DNA from: Sanguinoderma infundibulare | Taxonomy: Eukaryota; Basidiomycota; Agaricomycetes; Polyporales; Polyporaceae | Assembly (NCBI GenBank): GCA_032821775.1 | Contig: JAVLRN010000016.1 | Span: 186,001-250,000, forward strand | Direction: 5' to 3' | DNA: 64,000 nt | Shown: piece by piece, positions 1 to 12,129 of the stretch | How positions within the stretch are numbered: position 1 is the first letter of the stretch | How the letters are laid out: each line of letters starts with the position of its first letter | Translations under genes and position numbers: made by a program | The notes under the pieces: model-generated | What the model saw: only the letters and a program-made list of their open reading frames with translations | Told to the model about the DNA's origin: nothing | The model's database searches: none

Positions 1-2152
1 CTCCGCGACTATGATGAACACTTGGTCAAGGGATGGAAAGAAGATGTGGACAGTCTACTGGTCTTCGTAAGTATTCCCAAGGCAGCTTCGCAACAACTTG
101 TATTCATCCAATGTGCTAGGCGGGTCTGTTCTCTGCTGTGCTCACCACCTTCAACATCGAGGCCTACAAACTCCTACAACAGGATCCAGCAGACACTTCT
201 GCTGCTCTTCTTGCACAGATCTCCAACCAACTTGCTGCTGGCTCTGGCAATGGTTCGACCTCCGCGCCATCGCATAACACTTCTCCTTTCCGTCCCGACG
301 CTCGCTCTGTCCGGATCAACATCCTCTGGTTCTCCAGCCTCGTCCTTAGTCTTGTCTCGGCCTCCATCGGCATACTCACGAAGCAGTGGCTGCGCGAGTA
401 TATCAGCAACACCGCGAGCTCTCACCGAGAGAACGCTCGTATCCGGCAGCTGCGCCACGAAGGGTTCGTGCGCTGGCAGATCCCGCTCACGATTGCGCTC
501 CTACCCATATTGCTGCAGGTCGCCATGGCTCTGTTCTTCGCCGGGCTGCTCGATCTTCTGTGGAGCCTGCACCCCTCCGTGGCTGGAGTCGTGACTGCGC
601 TGGTCACGATTGCCCTTGCATTCCTGGTCCTCACAACGTTGCTGCCTACTATCCGCGGAGACTGCCCATACAAATCCCCCCAGGCGATGGGCGTCTTCCT
701 CCTTTCTCAAGCATTCATGCGTCTTCTGTCCTATCTCGCCGGCCGCCTTTATTCTTTCTTGCGCTGGGACCGCCGACAATGGCCTATCTATGTCGAGCCT
801 AGGCTGTTCAAGCGACGCAGCCGCATCCTCGCTGGATGGCTCCGCCGTCTTATGCATCGGAAGTACTATGGAAGCTGGCGGGAACGCGAGAAAGCCATCG
901 TGCGTCAGGAGGAGGCGAAGCTGGACCATCGTATCCTCGCCGGAGCTGACGCGACATTCATGGACGACGAGTTCCTTGACCGCGTCGTCCGCGCCTGTAT
1001 AAACGATACCAGCTGTCCTGCAGCTGTGGACTGCCTTCACGAGATCATCGTCCATCGCGCTGATGGGATGATGGACGGTTTCCCGTACTGGAGACACGCG
1101 GATGACGTCGATGGAAGCGTTGCCTTGCTCCTGCACTTGGTTGTCGACATGTTGCCGAGGATCGAGAAGGGCGAAATTACAAGCATCGAGAAAACGCTGC
1201 TCATTGCGGATCATCTGTGCCGCGCAATCCCCTTCGAAGACTCGAAGAACCGCGACAAGATCGTCTACCTGTATCAGCGTCTCTTCGAGAGCCTAGCCAA
1301 GTTCCTTGTGCACCAAGATTCCATCAAGAGGGCTTCATTCGAGCTCATGCGTAGTCTATGGGCGAAGATGTCAGCCCCTGTGCTACCTTCCGGTGAGCTC
1401 ACTTTTTCTGCCAGTGCGTTTGTTAAATATCTGACAATTTACCGTCAGTGATCCAAAGTTTAACCAAGTTTGCGCGCACAGCGAAGCAGGCCGACGAAGT
1501 CGACACATTCTACCTCGCGTGCGAGATGGCGCTCGGCTTCTCGACGCGCTCGGACCTTCCGCGCGTGGTCTTGAACAACGTTCGTGGCGAGCTTCAAGTC
1601 ATCCTCGAAGACCTTGAAGGTCATCTCATCGCGCCAGACCACGGCGTCGGTGCACTCGGCCCGGGGCAGTCCGCGTCCATCCTGCTCGCGCTCGAGGAAC
1701 TCGCCGTGCTGGACCCGGACCTCATCAGCACGAACATCCTGCGCATACTCGACCACGTCCGGCTCGATGGCCCTCCTGCGGGCATGACGTCTGACACGAA
1801 CAGCATGGCGAGCTTCTTGCAGCGGCGCCTGGCATCGGCGCGAGCGTTGAGGAAGCTGCGGCAGTCGAAGCCGAGGTGGCAGAGACCGGATCCGCAGCGG
1901 CGGAAGGCGATACACGTGCGCGGGAGGGAGGACCTGGCGGCGTTGAACTTGCAGCTACCGACCACACCCGTGAGAGAAACGCGGCAGGAGGAGGATGGAC
2001 AGCAGAAACGACCACAACAGTCTGCGCCGGCTTCGCCTGTCGCTGAGCACCTGTATCCATCATCTGCGCTGCATTCTTCTCCTCCGCAGCTTGCTGCTCC
2101 TCTTCCATCGCGCCCGTCCACGGTCCCGGAGGAACGTGAACGCACGACGTGA
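1..2152 (+). CDS. DUF6535 domain membrane protein, 5' end outside window
   Basis: Unknown function; the DUF6535 family is largely restricted to Agaricomycetes. Exons that keep one frame are <1-66, 120-1392 and 1449-2152, with introns 67-119 (GTAAGT..TAG) and 1393-1448 (GTGAGC..CAG). The exon 1/2 junction gives VFAGLFSAVLTTFNIEAYKL, the family signature in which a membrane helix precedes the TTFNIEAYK motif. Two further hydrophobic helices follow around positions 490-570 and 580-650, then a long soluble C-terminal region ending in a Pro/Ser/Arg-rich, probably disordered tail. The start codon lies upstream of the window. Family call is good; function and precise 3' end are uncertain. Confidence 0.8.
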
Positions 2153-2513
2153 TCCTCGCGTTGGACTACAGGAGCTGAAGGCAACACTTCCGGCTTGAAC
2201 CAAACTTCTTCTGTCTTTCTTTCCTTCTGCCTGCTTCGGTATACCCTATCCCATGGTCTGCTATACCCATATTCCTGTCGCTTGCTCCAGAATGCACCAT
2301 CTCGCTCGAATCACTATACTATTTCCCGTATCAAACGCGATCACGTCAGCACGACGTCAGCCAGGTGGCTGTGTTGTGGATATCGCCTTGCACCCACCAT
2401 GCTCAACCTTCAGCTTCAGCAGCGGCAGTGGGTGGGCGACAGCACTTACACCATCAGGCATACCGTCATAGGTTATACCACGCAACGGTCTGGAGCACGC
2501 CAACGCAGACTCG
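2153..2513. other. intergenic, nothing recognised
   Basis: About 360 bases between the DUF6535 stop and the first ATG of the DUF1275 gene. Pyrimidine-rich stretches fit a 3' UTR followed by a promoter. I see no coherent reading frame, repeat or RNA gene. Confidence 0.5.
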
Positions 2514-3609
2514 ATGTTTCCTGAACAAGAAACTTCACAACGCACCCCCAAGGCGGACGTCCTCCAGCCGCTCCCTTCCTCCAATGAGTCATCCGTGACA
2601 GCGCTCAACTTCTATCGCCTCTTGACCAAGCCTTCCACCATCCTCTCGCGGAGCCACATTATGTCCCAATTAGACCCAAACCGGTGCTCGTTCCCGCTTA
2701 TCGCCTACTGCTTTATGACCGGCCTCATGTGCGTCTTATTCCCCCATGTTCCTCGCTGTCGGTTCTCACATCCTCTTGCGCGTCCCACAGTGATGCTATA
2801 TCGTACTCAACCGTCTTCGTCTGGGCAGGCTTCCAGACCGGAAATACCGTCCAGCTCTCTATCGCCCTCGCGCGCCTCTTTCAGGACGATCGTGGCCCGA
2901 TCGGCTTCCAGCTCGCGGACCAGCACGCGCTCACATCGCTCGTCTGCTTTATGGGCGGCGCGTACGTGGGACGGATAGGAAACTACCTGGGCGATAAGAC
3001 GCGCGCGTGGCTCATCCTCGGCACGTTCGTGCAAACGTTGTTCACGATGGCGGCGGCCATCACGGCGTGGAAAAGCGGGCAGGGTGACGTTTTGCCATCG
3101 CGTGGACAGGCCGGGTGGACGAATGCGCTGACGTTCGTTGCGTTGGGATTCATGAGTGCGAGTATGGGGCTGCAGGCGATCATGGGAAAGAGGATGAATA
3201 CGGAGTTCGCGACGACTGGTGCGTGATTAATTTACTTTCGTGTCTTTCTACTTCCATGTCCCCGCACATTCCTTTGCGAGAGTTCCTCTCACCCCGTCCC
3301 ATGCTAACTGAGTTTTGTATCAACGCAGTGGTGCTCACTACCGTCTTCTCCGAGCTCATCGCCCAGCAAGACCTTTTCACCCTCCGCAGACGCGTGATCT
3401 CGCGTGATCACAGGATCCTCTCAATCGCCGTCCTGTTCTTGGGGGGCTTCATCGGCCGCGCGATCATACAAGCCGCCGGCGCGCCGACAGCCCTCGGCGT
3501 GGGCACTGGCATACGGCTCCTCATCACCTTGTGGTGGTTCTTTGTTCCGGAGAACGAGCAAGAAAAGTCGCCTGTACAAGGACGCGATGTGAATGTCGAG
3601 TGTGGATGA
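2514..3609 (+). CDS. DUF1275 (YoaK-type) multi-pass membrane protein
   Basis: Predicted integral membrane protein of the DUF1275/YoaK family, function unknown. Exons 2514-2728, 2791-3218 and 3329-3609 keep one frame; introns are 2729-2790 (GTGCGT..CAG) and 3219-3328 (GTGCGT..CAG). The first junction creates the family hallmark FMTGLIDAISYSTVFVW followed by GFQTGNTVQLS, which supports that splice. Later hydrophobic segments lie around 2940-3070, 3120-3180 and 3415-3545. About 307 residues, a normal length for fungal members. The start could instead be the ATG at 2661, where the family core begins. The 3' end is a short charged tail. Family assignment is strong, substrate unknown. Confidence 0.85.
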
Positions 3610-4890
3610 CTTGTGAGGTGTTATCGGTTCCGGGTCACGATTGCTTCCTGACCACATGGCTTGGTACGAGCTACGTCGTGATGTACCAAGCTCATCCATG
3701 ATATACTCGTAATACCAATGCATTGTGCGCATCAGTCGCCTGTGTTCACCTCGAAGCAGGGAATCCCGTCAAATAGTGAGTTCATCTCTGCCGCCTCGAC
3801 CAATACAACATCTTGTCGTTTCGACGACCGATACAGCTCTGAATTGTCGGTGCCTCTTCAGGTAACCTTCGTAGATGCATACCGGTTCCATCATAAACTG
3901 CGTGTGCCTGGCCACCCTTCTTCCTGGGCGTTGCTGACCGATGTACGGTACGGTTACGCTTGGACCGGACATCCAAGACGCGCGAAAATAAGGGGGCCCT
4001 ATCCTTGGAGCGTGTTCTCTCCCCCAAGGTTCAACCCCGCTCACGCAACGCCGCGTCCTGCAAACTACATTGACAGATGGCTGATAGCGACAGTAGTCCA
4101 CAAAGCGGCAAATTGAACGCTATCTTCTCCGTGCTGACTCGGACGCAGGGCGATTTCCACCCCTTTCCCTACCCAGTACTGCGTTAGTGCGCTGCCTCAC
4201 TTGCGAGGCAGATGGCTGCCACGAATATGTTATTTTTACGCCCGAGAAGCATCAGTTAAGGTTCGACCAGTGCCAAGCGTCCCGTACACTGTGAGATATC
4301 GGGTCCTGCATGTTTCGGCCCTTGTACTTGCGTGACACCAGCTAGGACGTCCGTCTTTGTCCATCATATTATTGCCTTGGACGGCGACCTGCACGACTTG
4401 GGCTCTAACCTTCCAGGGTCCAGTACATCGGCAAAGATTGGATTAATGCCCACCCACTTGTTGAACATCGGAGTTGCCAGCAGTCTGCCCGACGTTTGCA
4501 TGCCCTACTTATAGTATATATAGGGCAACGGCGGGTTCCTCTTTAATTCGGAATGGGACAGGAGAACAGTACGAGCAGAAGGCGACCAAGAGCACGAGAG
4601 ACGACACGGAGATGGAGGGCCGAAACGGGTCTGAGAGGGACGTGAGGATAGCATGACAAATTCGTAAATTCGTGAGGTGACATTATACATCTACGATTAG
4701 GCATACAGCAGTGAGACGGCATGTGCTAAGGAATATGATGAAGGGGACAGTCCGCTAAGTCGAAGACGTCGAGAGAAACATACAAACACAGCGCAAGGAT
4801 CCAGAGAACCGACCGCAGTCACTTCCAGGACGGACGAGCGCAGCGTAGCACTCATCGGCCAACGCTACGACGCCGACGCCGAGGTTGCGA
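3610..4890. other. intergenic, nothing recognised
   Basis: About 1.3 kb between the ends of the DUF1275 gene and HK1, which converge here. Only short open stretches with no family motifs on either strand. An AT-rich run near 4508-4522 resembles a TATA element but has no gene behind it. Confidence 0.45.
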
Positions 4891-7800
4891 CTACGGTGTA
4901 CACGGCATTCGTTTACGCTCCTCGGCAATCGCGAGCATGCTCTTGAGACTCTTCTCGAGCACAGGTTTTGTGAGTACACTGTGGCGACACCAGGCATAAG
5001 CATCCACAGTTTCCTGCGAAGCAACGAAGCACGTACTGATCCACGCCAGCCTCCAAGTACTCCTGCTGGTCGCTCAACAACGCGTTCCCCGTCACACCGA
5101 CCACGAAGTCGCTCCGGTTCAACCGCCGCAGCTTCGCGACCATCTCCAGCCCGGACATCACTGGCATCTGGTTGTCCAAGAACACCACCCCGTACGGGTG
5201 CTCGGCCTCACTAGACGCCGCCGTCATGTTATCCAGGGTCAAGCCACTGGAGCCCGTATCTTCAGACGCCGGCGTCCGGCGCAGCGACCCACCGCCCAGG
5301 ATGAGCTCAAGCGCCATCTCCCCGTTCTCCGCCGTCGTCACATTGCAGCCTAGTCGGGTCAGCATTCGACTCATCAGCTGCCGCGTGAGCTGGTTATCAT
5401 CGACGACGAGGACGGCCAGCTTTGTCTCGTCCGGTGAGCTAGCCAATGTTGACGATGCGGCCAGGCTCATCGGCGTGCTTGTGCTCGTCGACGAAGCAGG
5501 CGAAACGAGGGCGCCATCAAAGGTGACGAATGTTGGCGGCTTCGGGAGTTGCCCCAACCGGAGACCTTTGACCTTCTCCGTGGAGTTTCCGCTCGTCGAG
5601 TTCGGAGTCGCCGGAGAGGGTGGCAGATCGTCGGCCTCGGGATGCTGGAGCTCCGTTCCGGGTGTTGAGAGGTCGCCGATCGTTCGCGTTAACGGTCGGT
5701 TGGTGGGCTTCGTCGAGATTTCCACTAATCCTGCTAGATCCGTGTTGAACGGAGCATGAGCACACGCCAACGGACATACAGAAAGTAAACGCACCCTGCT
5801 CCATGATACTATGCAGTGCCAACCACGAGTACGACTGTCGAGATTGGTGGATAAGCCGACGCATTTATTGTTCGTCCCGCACGATAATGCTTACCCCAAC
5901 CTTAGGCACGGGAGCACCGCGGACCGCCTGGCGAGGGCTGGGCATCTCGTCCTCCTCGGTAGCCGTTGGCGAGTTAAGCCCGGGAACCGCTTTGTTCCCG
6001 ACCCCAAGAGCTACAAATCGTTCCCATCAACAGGCGTATACCAGAGTAGCGAAAGCAGCACGTACGAAGCTCGACCCAGAACGTAGACCCCTCTCCAACC
6101 CTCGACCTGACCCCAAGACGACCACCGCTGAGCCTGACGATCTGCCTGACGAGCGCGAGGCCGAGTCCAGTACCCTTGCCACCTTGTAGTCTCCCTTGCT
6201 CCGTCTGGTTGAACGCGGCTGTCATGTAAGAAGAAGCGTTCAGTATCGGAACCATGGACAACTAGCGCGTCGAACTCACAAAACAGTTTGCCCTGCACCA
6301 TATCCTTCGACCGAATTCCGCACCCCGTATCCATAATCTCGATCCGCACTACAATCCACTCCAACGGTGGCGTAGAACTCGCATCATGCTGCCTTAGATG
6401 GGACTTGCTCAGCGTATGGTGAAAGTACTCCGGGTCGTCGCTTGAGCCCGGGGTCTCGTCCATTTCATCATCCTCCTCCTCCACAATGTCTTGATCCATG
6501 CTTGCGTCGTCATCCTCGTCCTCCTCCTCCCTGCGCCTATGTTGATCGGGGATGATAAGCTTCGTTGTAATGCTCAGCTTGCCGCCCGCCGGCGTGAACT
6601 TGCACGCGTTACTATAATGTATGAGCGTCGCGCCAGTTAGAACCGAGCGTGCAGAGTGAGGGTACAATAACGGATGACGCACCTCGCCAAGTTCGTAATA
6701 ATCTGTCTCAGCCTCATTTCGTCACCGACGACGATCCCGTCCTCTGTGCGATTCTTCAGCCGCCGCTCAATCTCCTGCTCGGACTCGTTCATCGCTTCGT
6801 ACAGCGCTCTTCGTGCGACCTGCGTTCCCGTTCAGTCCCCAATGTCCGATGCCACGCGCAACGCGAATCGAAGCCGAGTCGGCAGAAAAAGAAGACGGTT
6901 ACGCACGTTGTCGATGGCGTTATCAAGATCGGTGATAAACTCCAGCCTCCGCGCGTCCGCCGCCATTCTCAGGGGAACGAACAGTGACCGCATGACTTGG
7001 TGGAACTTGTACGGCTTGAGCACCGACTCGAACCGCCCGCTGTCCATGCGGTTGCTTTGAACGCGACGCGCGCGTCAGCACTCGAAGCTCCCAAAGAAGC
7101 AGAAGGAGTAGACCAAAGAACGCACAAATCTAGGACGTCGTTCAGCACCTTGGACATCATGCTCAGGCTGCCCTCGAGCGCCTTGAACTCGATGTCCTGC
7201 GTGACCGTACCCGAAGCTTGCATGTTCTGCACAGCTAGGACTGCATCAATGCGCATACAGCCTGTCAGCCCCATGGACTCGGCGAACACGTAGACTAATG
7301 GAGCCACTCACGAGCTGTGTTGAGCGGAACGCGGACTTCGTGGAAGACGTACGACGTCAGTCGGCGTTTCGAGTCCGACGCTTTGCGCTCGTTGACCTGC
7401 GCTTTTTGGGTCGCGCGGAACTGTACCTTGAGCTGGTCGCGCAAAGTATACAACCGTCTCTCGGCCTGACACCACCACATTCATGAGCCACGAGACTAAC
7501 GCGAAAAGCCGAAACACTCACATTCTCGCGCATATAGTGGATATAGACCAAGAAACCTTGCAACAACACGAAATACGACATATCTGCAAGCAGAGGGGCC
7601 ACAAACGGTTAATATCATCGCGTTGCAAGGCCGTTTCGTGAACATGACGTACTCCAAACAAACGATCGCTTGTCAGGAACGACGAGAACCAATGCCCTAG
7701 AAGAGTGTTCAATGAGGTCCGAGAGACTAGACGGTTATGGACTCACATGACGAGGAACGCAAATGCGCCGATCATCGCAGGGAACCTGTGCAGCTTCAAG

Positions 7801-9277
7801 CCGAAAAGCGCTATGGTCTGCATCGCAGACGTATAGCTAACAACTCTGTCAAGATTACGAGATGCGTGCGACAAGGGATCTGCAACTCACTAAAACAGAG
7901 TCAGGTAGTCTTTCCCATTACAACTGAAATACGAGTGGGCCGGGTTGTACTGTCCACACAGGTATCTGCAGGCACGTAACAAATGTCAACGTACGTCACG
8001 CTTTAGTAGAACACAAGCACTTACATGAAAATGATTTGGTACATGGACCACACCCAGACGGCGAAGAAAAGGACAATCTGGTAGATCACGGGCCGATCCC
8101 GTGGCCAGTCGTAAATGACCATGGGAGGGATGGAGAAGCTGACGGCGGGCGCGACGATGTAAAGGAAGAGTTCGTCCGCAACGACAACAGGTCGGGGCAC
8201 AGACGCAATGGCGAACGTCCAGTTCACGATCATATAGCCAGACGACCATAAAGCATAGTTCTGTTAACCATACGAAGTCGGGTTAGTCGCACCGAACAAC
8301 AAGAAGTGAAGAGAGGAACCATGATATCATAAACGATACGAGAAATGGCTGCTGAATCACGTCCAGCAAGAAAGTCATACGCGTGCCAGATAGGTGAGAA
8401 CCGCGATCACATAATGATGTAAGCCCCAAAGGCAAAAGGCAAAACGGAGACGCTCTTCTGGCGTCACCTGCCGCACAGCCCCAGCATACTCGCGCTCGAA
8501 AGGGTAAGATAGGTTGGCGTCGCAAGCACGTGAAGGATGTTCAACCCCCTTGCCGACCCAAACCTACCATGCTCGATGCATCGCGTACTGCGCTGACCAT
8601 GATAACAACCAAAGCCAAGGACGACTCACCTTCCGCAAAAACCAGTTCTCCTTGTTATATTGCGTCTCTGACTTCTCGTCGACGAATTCCGTGCAGAAGA
8701 ACGCGTACGTTGCGGGCCACAACCGCCATCGGAGGAAGGTGAGCGGCTTGCACGTCCCCCAGAAACCCTCTGGACGTATGGCGAACGAGTCCCGGTCGGT
8801 GTTCGTCCCGCCGATGTGGTTGCTGCCCGACTTCTCTGCCGTGCCCCCATGCTCTGAGTGGGTGACGGAGCTGCCCTTCATCTCATGCGACCATTCGCGG
8901 TCGATGACGACCTCGTCCACCCTGTCGTCTACCGCACCCTGTCCGATGGCCATCGGGCCCTCGCACTTACCCCGCGAGCGCGGGTAGCCCGAGCTGTCGC
9001 CAACGCTCTCATCAAAGTTGGATGAGCTCGAAGGCGCTGTCCCGGACCCGAGTCTGCGCACGAAGCGGTCCCAGTGAATACGGAACCCGCCGGTGACGCG
9101 TGCGTTCTTTTTGTTGCGCGAGCGATTGCCGGCGGAGGTGGGGTCCGCCGGGAAGGAGACGGGGGGAGGAAGGTGGAAGGTCGGCTTCTCTGTGGCGGGC
9201 GTCGGCTCATCGCGCTTGGTGGAGGTCCCACTAGCGGACCAAGAAGCGAAAGGATTGGCCGAAGCCGAGAAAGGCAT
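4891..9277 (-). CDS. hybrid histidine kinase HK1 (membrane sensor, HisKA-HATPase-REC)
   Basis: Membrane sensor kinase that should autophosphorylate a His and pass the phosphate to its own receiver, then to an HPt protein. Sixteen exons in frame: 9277-8630, 8260-8025, 7965-7891, 7836-7747, 7696-7653, 7583-7522, 7465-7312, 7240-7126, 7054-6907, 6819-6683, 6611-6280, 6218-6066, 6010-5895, 5834-5795, 5733-5037, 4978-4891; 1044 residues. Disordered N-terminus, several membrane segments (about 217-385), H-box FHEVRVPLNTA with His near 427, N-box SNACKFTPAGG near 571, G1 DTGCGI, G2 GGKGTGLGLALV, and receiver with VVDDN near 895, phospho-Asp in FLDNQMP near 970, VGVTGN and LTKPV. All key residues are present. 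An acidic insert splits the ATPase domain. Intron 5894-5835 removes an in-frame stop and is absent from paralogue HK2. Confidence 0.9.
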
Positions 9278-12129
9278 GTTGTCTACCCCAGCTCAGCCGT
9301 CGGGGGACGTAGGAGATGAGCAAGAGCCGGAGAATAGGATCGTGAGGTGGAGGCCACGGGGAAAGGAGGCAGTGACCAGAACAGGCCAACACAGGCGACC
9401 GGTGGGGGATGGGTCAACGGTGGGTGACGAGGGGTAAGACGCGAGCGCGATGATCAAGTATATCATATATGCACGTCCACCTCAGACGAGTAAGGTGAGA
9501 GCGTGAGGGGAGGAGGCTGATAGTTCGGTTTGAACCAGCATGTCGCATGCTCTGGGCTTCGCTCACATGTCTTCCATCGCCACTTCTATATCATACACGT
9601 CAGACAACACTCAACACATTGGGGTTCTTCAGAAAAGAAGGGGGAGTGTTAGAGCAACGGAAGCCACAGGGTCCAAGACCTGAGTCCCGCAGCCAATGTT
9701 CGATCGCGGTCTGGGTACTTGTATTCAATTTACAAGAAACCCTGTACAAACCACGAGGCACTGACGGTAGCCCGCTAGAGGCACGCCCACCATCACCGTC
9801 ACTGACCCTGCGACCGCCGGTTGGACTATTCATAATAGCTGCCCACATGGGGGAGCCAAGTCGGAAGAGAACTTGTTATCCGTCTGGGTGTCTCGTGCTC
9901 CACTAGTGTGCCGCAACAATCATCGTATTCCAGCTGGGCAGATGCTCCGAGATGGAAATCAGAGCAGCTTTGGGAGGACAAGGTGGCGCTGAATCGAGAA
10001 AAGGCTGGCAGGACAGTGCGACGTCCGTTACTCGACTCCGCCTTCGCACCGTCCGGCCTCTCTTATCTCCGCCCATCACCCATTCACCCTCGAACGCGAG
10101 GTTCTCATTCATATCGTCCAGTGGAAGTCCGATGATTCCGTGGAAGTCAGCGGGCTGACGGATCAACTTCAACTGAGCTCCGAGGTAACGGACAAGTTCG
10201 CTTCCGACGGACAATGTTTCTGTGCGTAATTTTTTTTCGAATGCATTTCGTTTAGCTTCTGTACATAGGACTCGGGTTCACAATCGCTCGAAAAATGTAG
10301 TTCAAATCAACCGGTAGGCCGCAGACGGGCGTAACCCTCCTTCCGCATACCGGTGTGATCCGTTACAGCCGCTTGCAAATTGATAGTCGTCGCCGAAAAA
10401 AGTGGGGCGTGCACTGATGTTTTCGAGCACCTCAGGTTTCCTTCAATGTCAGCTGTCGTTTTACAAGCAGCTGTAAGCAAGTTTTGACCCTTCGTCCGGG
10501 TCGGATGCCTCCATCGTCGAAGGAGTAAATCCTCCGGAACCGGTATTTCTTGGTTCCCCATAGAGGCCGGCGGTACTAGGCGGTACATATGATCGCCACC
10601 ATCCCCCTGCAGTAAGGCCATTTACGGTTTGCCTAGGGGAGACAAAGCGGCACCCGGTGGTACACCAACCCCTTCCACCACCACGCGAGCGATGGAGCAA
10701 CCTCTCACGGACTCGCCTTTTCTGACGGACACCCGGTCACTTATCGTGACCAGGAAAGCACGAATAGAGAGGGTCGATAACTCACAGCATTGCTGAACTT
10801 TTCGTCCAGACCGACGCATCACGTCCCACTCCGCATGGGGGTGCCTTCCTCCCGCCCGCCCTCCTCGCCCCACCACGTACCCTCCTCCGCGCTTCTTGTC
10901 GCTACGCACTGCTGTAGGACCGTTCCATTCAGCGGATTCGGACTCATAGTCAATGATAACGACTGACTCACGACTCACAGGCTGGTATTCCCCTTCAGGA
11001 CAGACTTCGGCTGTCTCCACCGACTGTGTTATCCGTGATCGTGGTCGGTGCAATCATCGGGAAGGATAGTGTCGCCAGCGTTGAGCGAGGGAGGGTGAGG
11101 GAAATGAGTGAGTGTATGCTAAGAACCGAGCTCGATGTGCGGGATATGTAGGCGACGGCGCTCCGGCCTTCGGGCCCGGTGATCCGCACGCCTTGTTCGC
11201 TAGTTATTCGCCTGCGTGCGCGTATGTACTTCGCCTCCTTGACTGTCTTCAATATGGCCTCAGATACCGTCATTCGTTGAATAATTGCTTCCCATCGACC
11301 CTAGGTTAGTCTTCTGTCTTCCGTTGCTACGTGAATAAACGACACTAAATTACTAATACTTATCAACTTTACCAAGGGAGACGGAATATTCAACTGCATT
11401 CCTCTCAGATCGCTCACGCGATGTCTTGTGAACGTCAGAAACGGCGAAGTCATGTCGGAAGGGCACCAGAATTCACAATCAACTGCGGCTTCCGCTGGAA
11501 GAGGGGCATGAGGCCGCATGAGACGGTTGGCGTGATAGTGCATCTGACGACCATTGAATTCGAGGTGAGTGTCTTGTCAATGTGCCAATTCGAGGATGTG
11601 ACCCGGCCTTCCCAGTTCCGCCTATATGCCGGTCTTGCTGTCCCATCTACCTGCCTGTAGAAAGGCTGAAAGTGGTGAGTCTTCGTCCAGACCCTCAGCC
11701 CCCTTGTCGGGCAGACGTCACGTCTCTGTCTGACACGTTCCGCACGGAAGCAACGGAGCGCTGCACGCGTTCCGCAGTGAAGTCGCGGAGCGCTGGTCTC
11801 TGGCCGGAACCCTCTCGCGGCATCTCGACTGCCGACGTCCATCCTCGCTTAACAACGCCGGCTTATGGCCTCACAATCGCAGAACGACCTCTCACGCTCC
11901 TTACGCGCCATCTCTATCACGACATTCGGGTCTGCGAAGGCTCAACACGAGGGGGTACGGCAGAGCATCTTCTCGATCTGAGGGGGGTGCGTAAGGCTGC
12001 GCAAGGGCGCCGAGAAGCTACGCAGCTAGACTCACCCATCGTTTCCAGGTGCACGAGCAGTAACGGGGGGTCGGCGGTGATACTGACGTCGTCCCCGTGC
12101 CGCCTGTGGGATCGCCGACAAATAGCCGA
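9278..12129. other. 2.85 kb without a recognisable gene
   Basis: Region upstream of HK1. Three minus-strand stretches stay open (10214-9903, 11053-10622, 11273-10995) but show no domain I know and no splice chain joining them. The frame at 10214-9903 has protein-like composition at its start and may be an exon or a relic. There is a T run near 10230. Best described as intergenic with possible undetected or decayed coding sequence. Confidence 0.4.

Noticed and set aside
501..1214. A long antisense open frame across the DUF6535 gene.
   Set aside because: Shadow frame of a GC-rich coding exon with no domain; the sense frame has clear family motifs.
8261..8629. A possible extra exon in HK1 between the N-terminal exon and the first membrane exon, from open frames around 8283-8525.
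   Set aside because: Exon 1 ends on a complete codon and joins the membrane exon directly in phase in both HK1 and HK2; HK2 has no equivalent of the extra frame.
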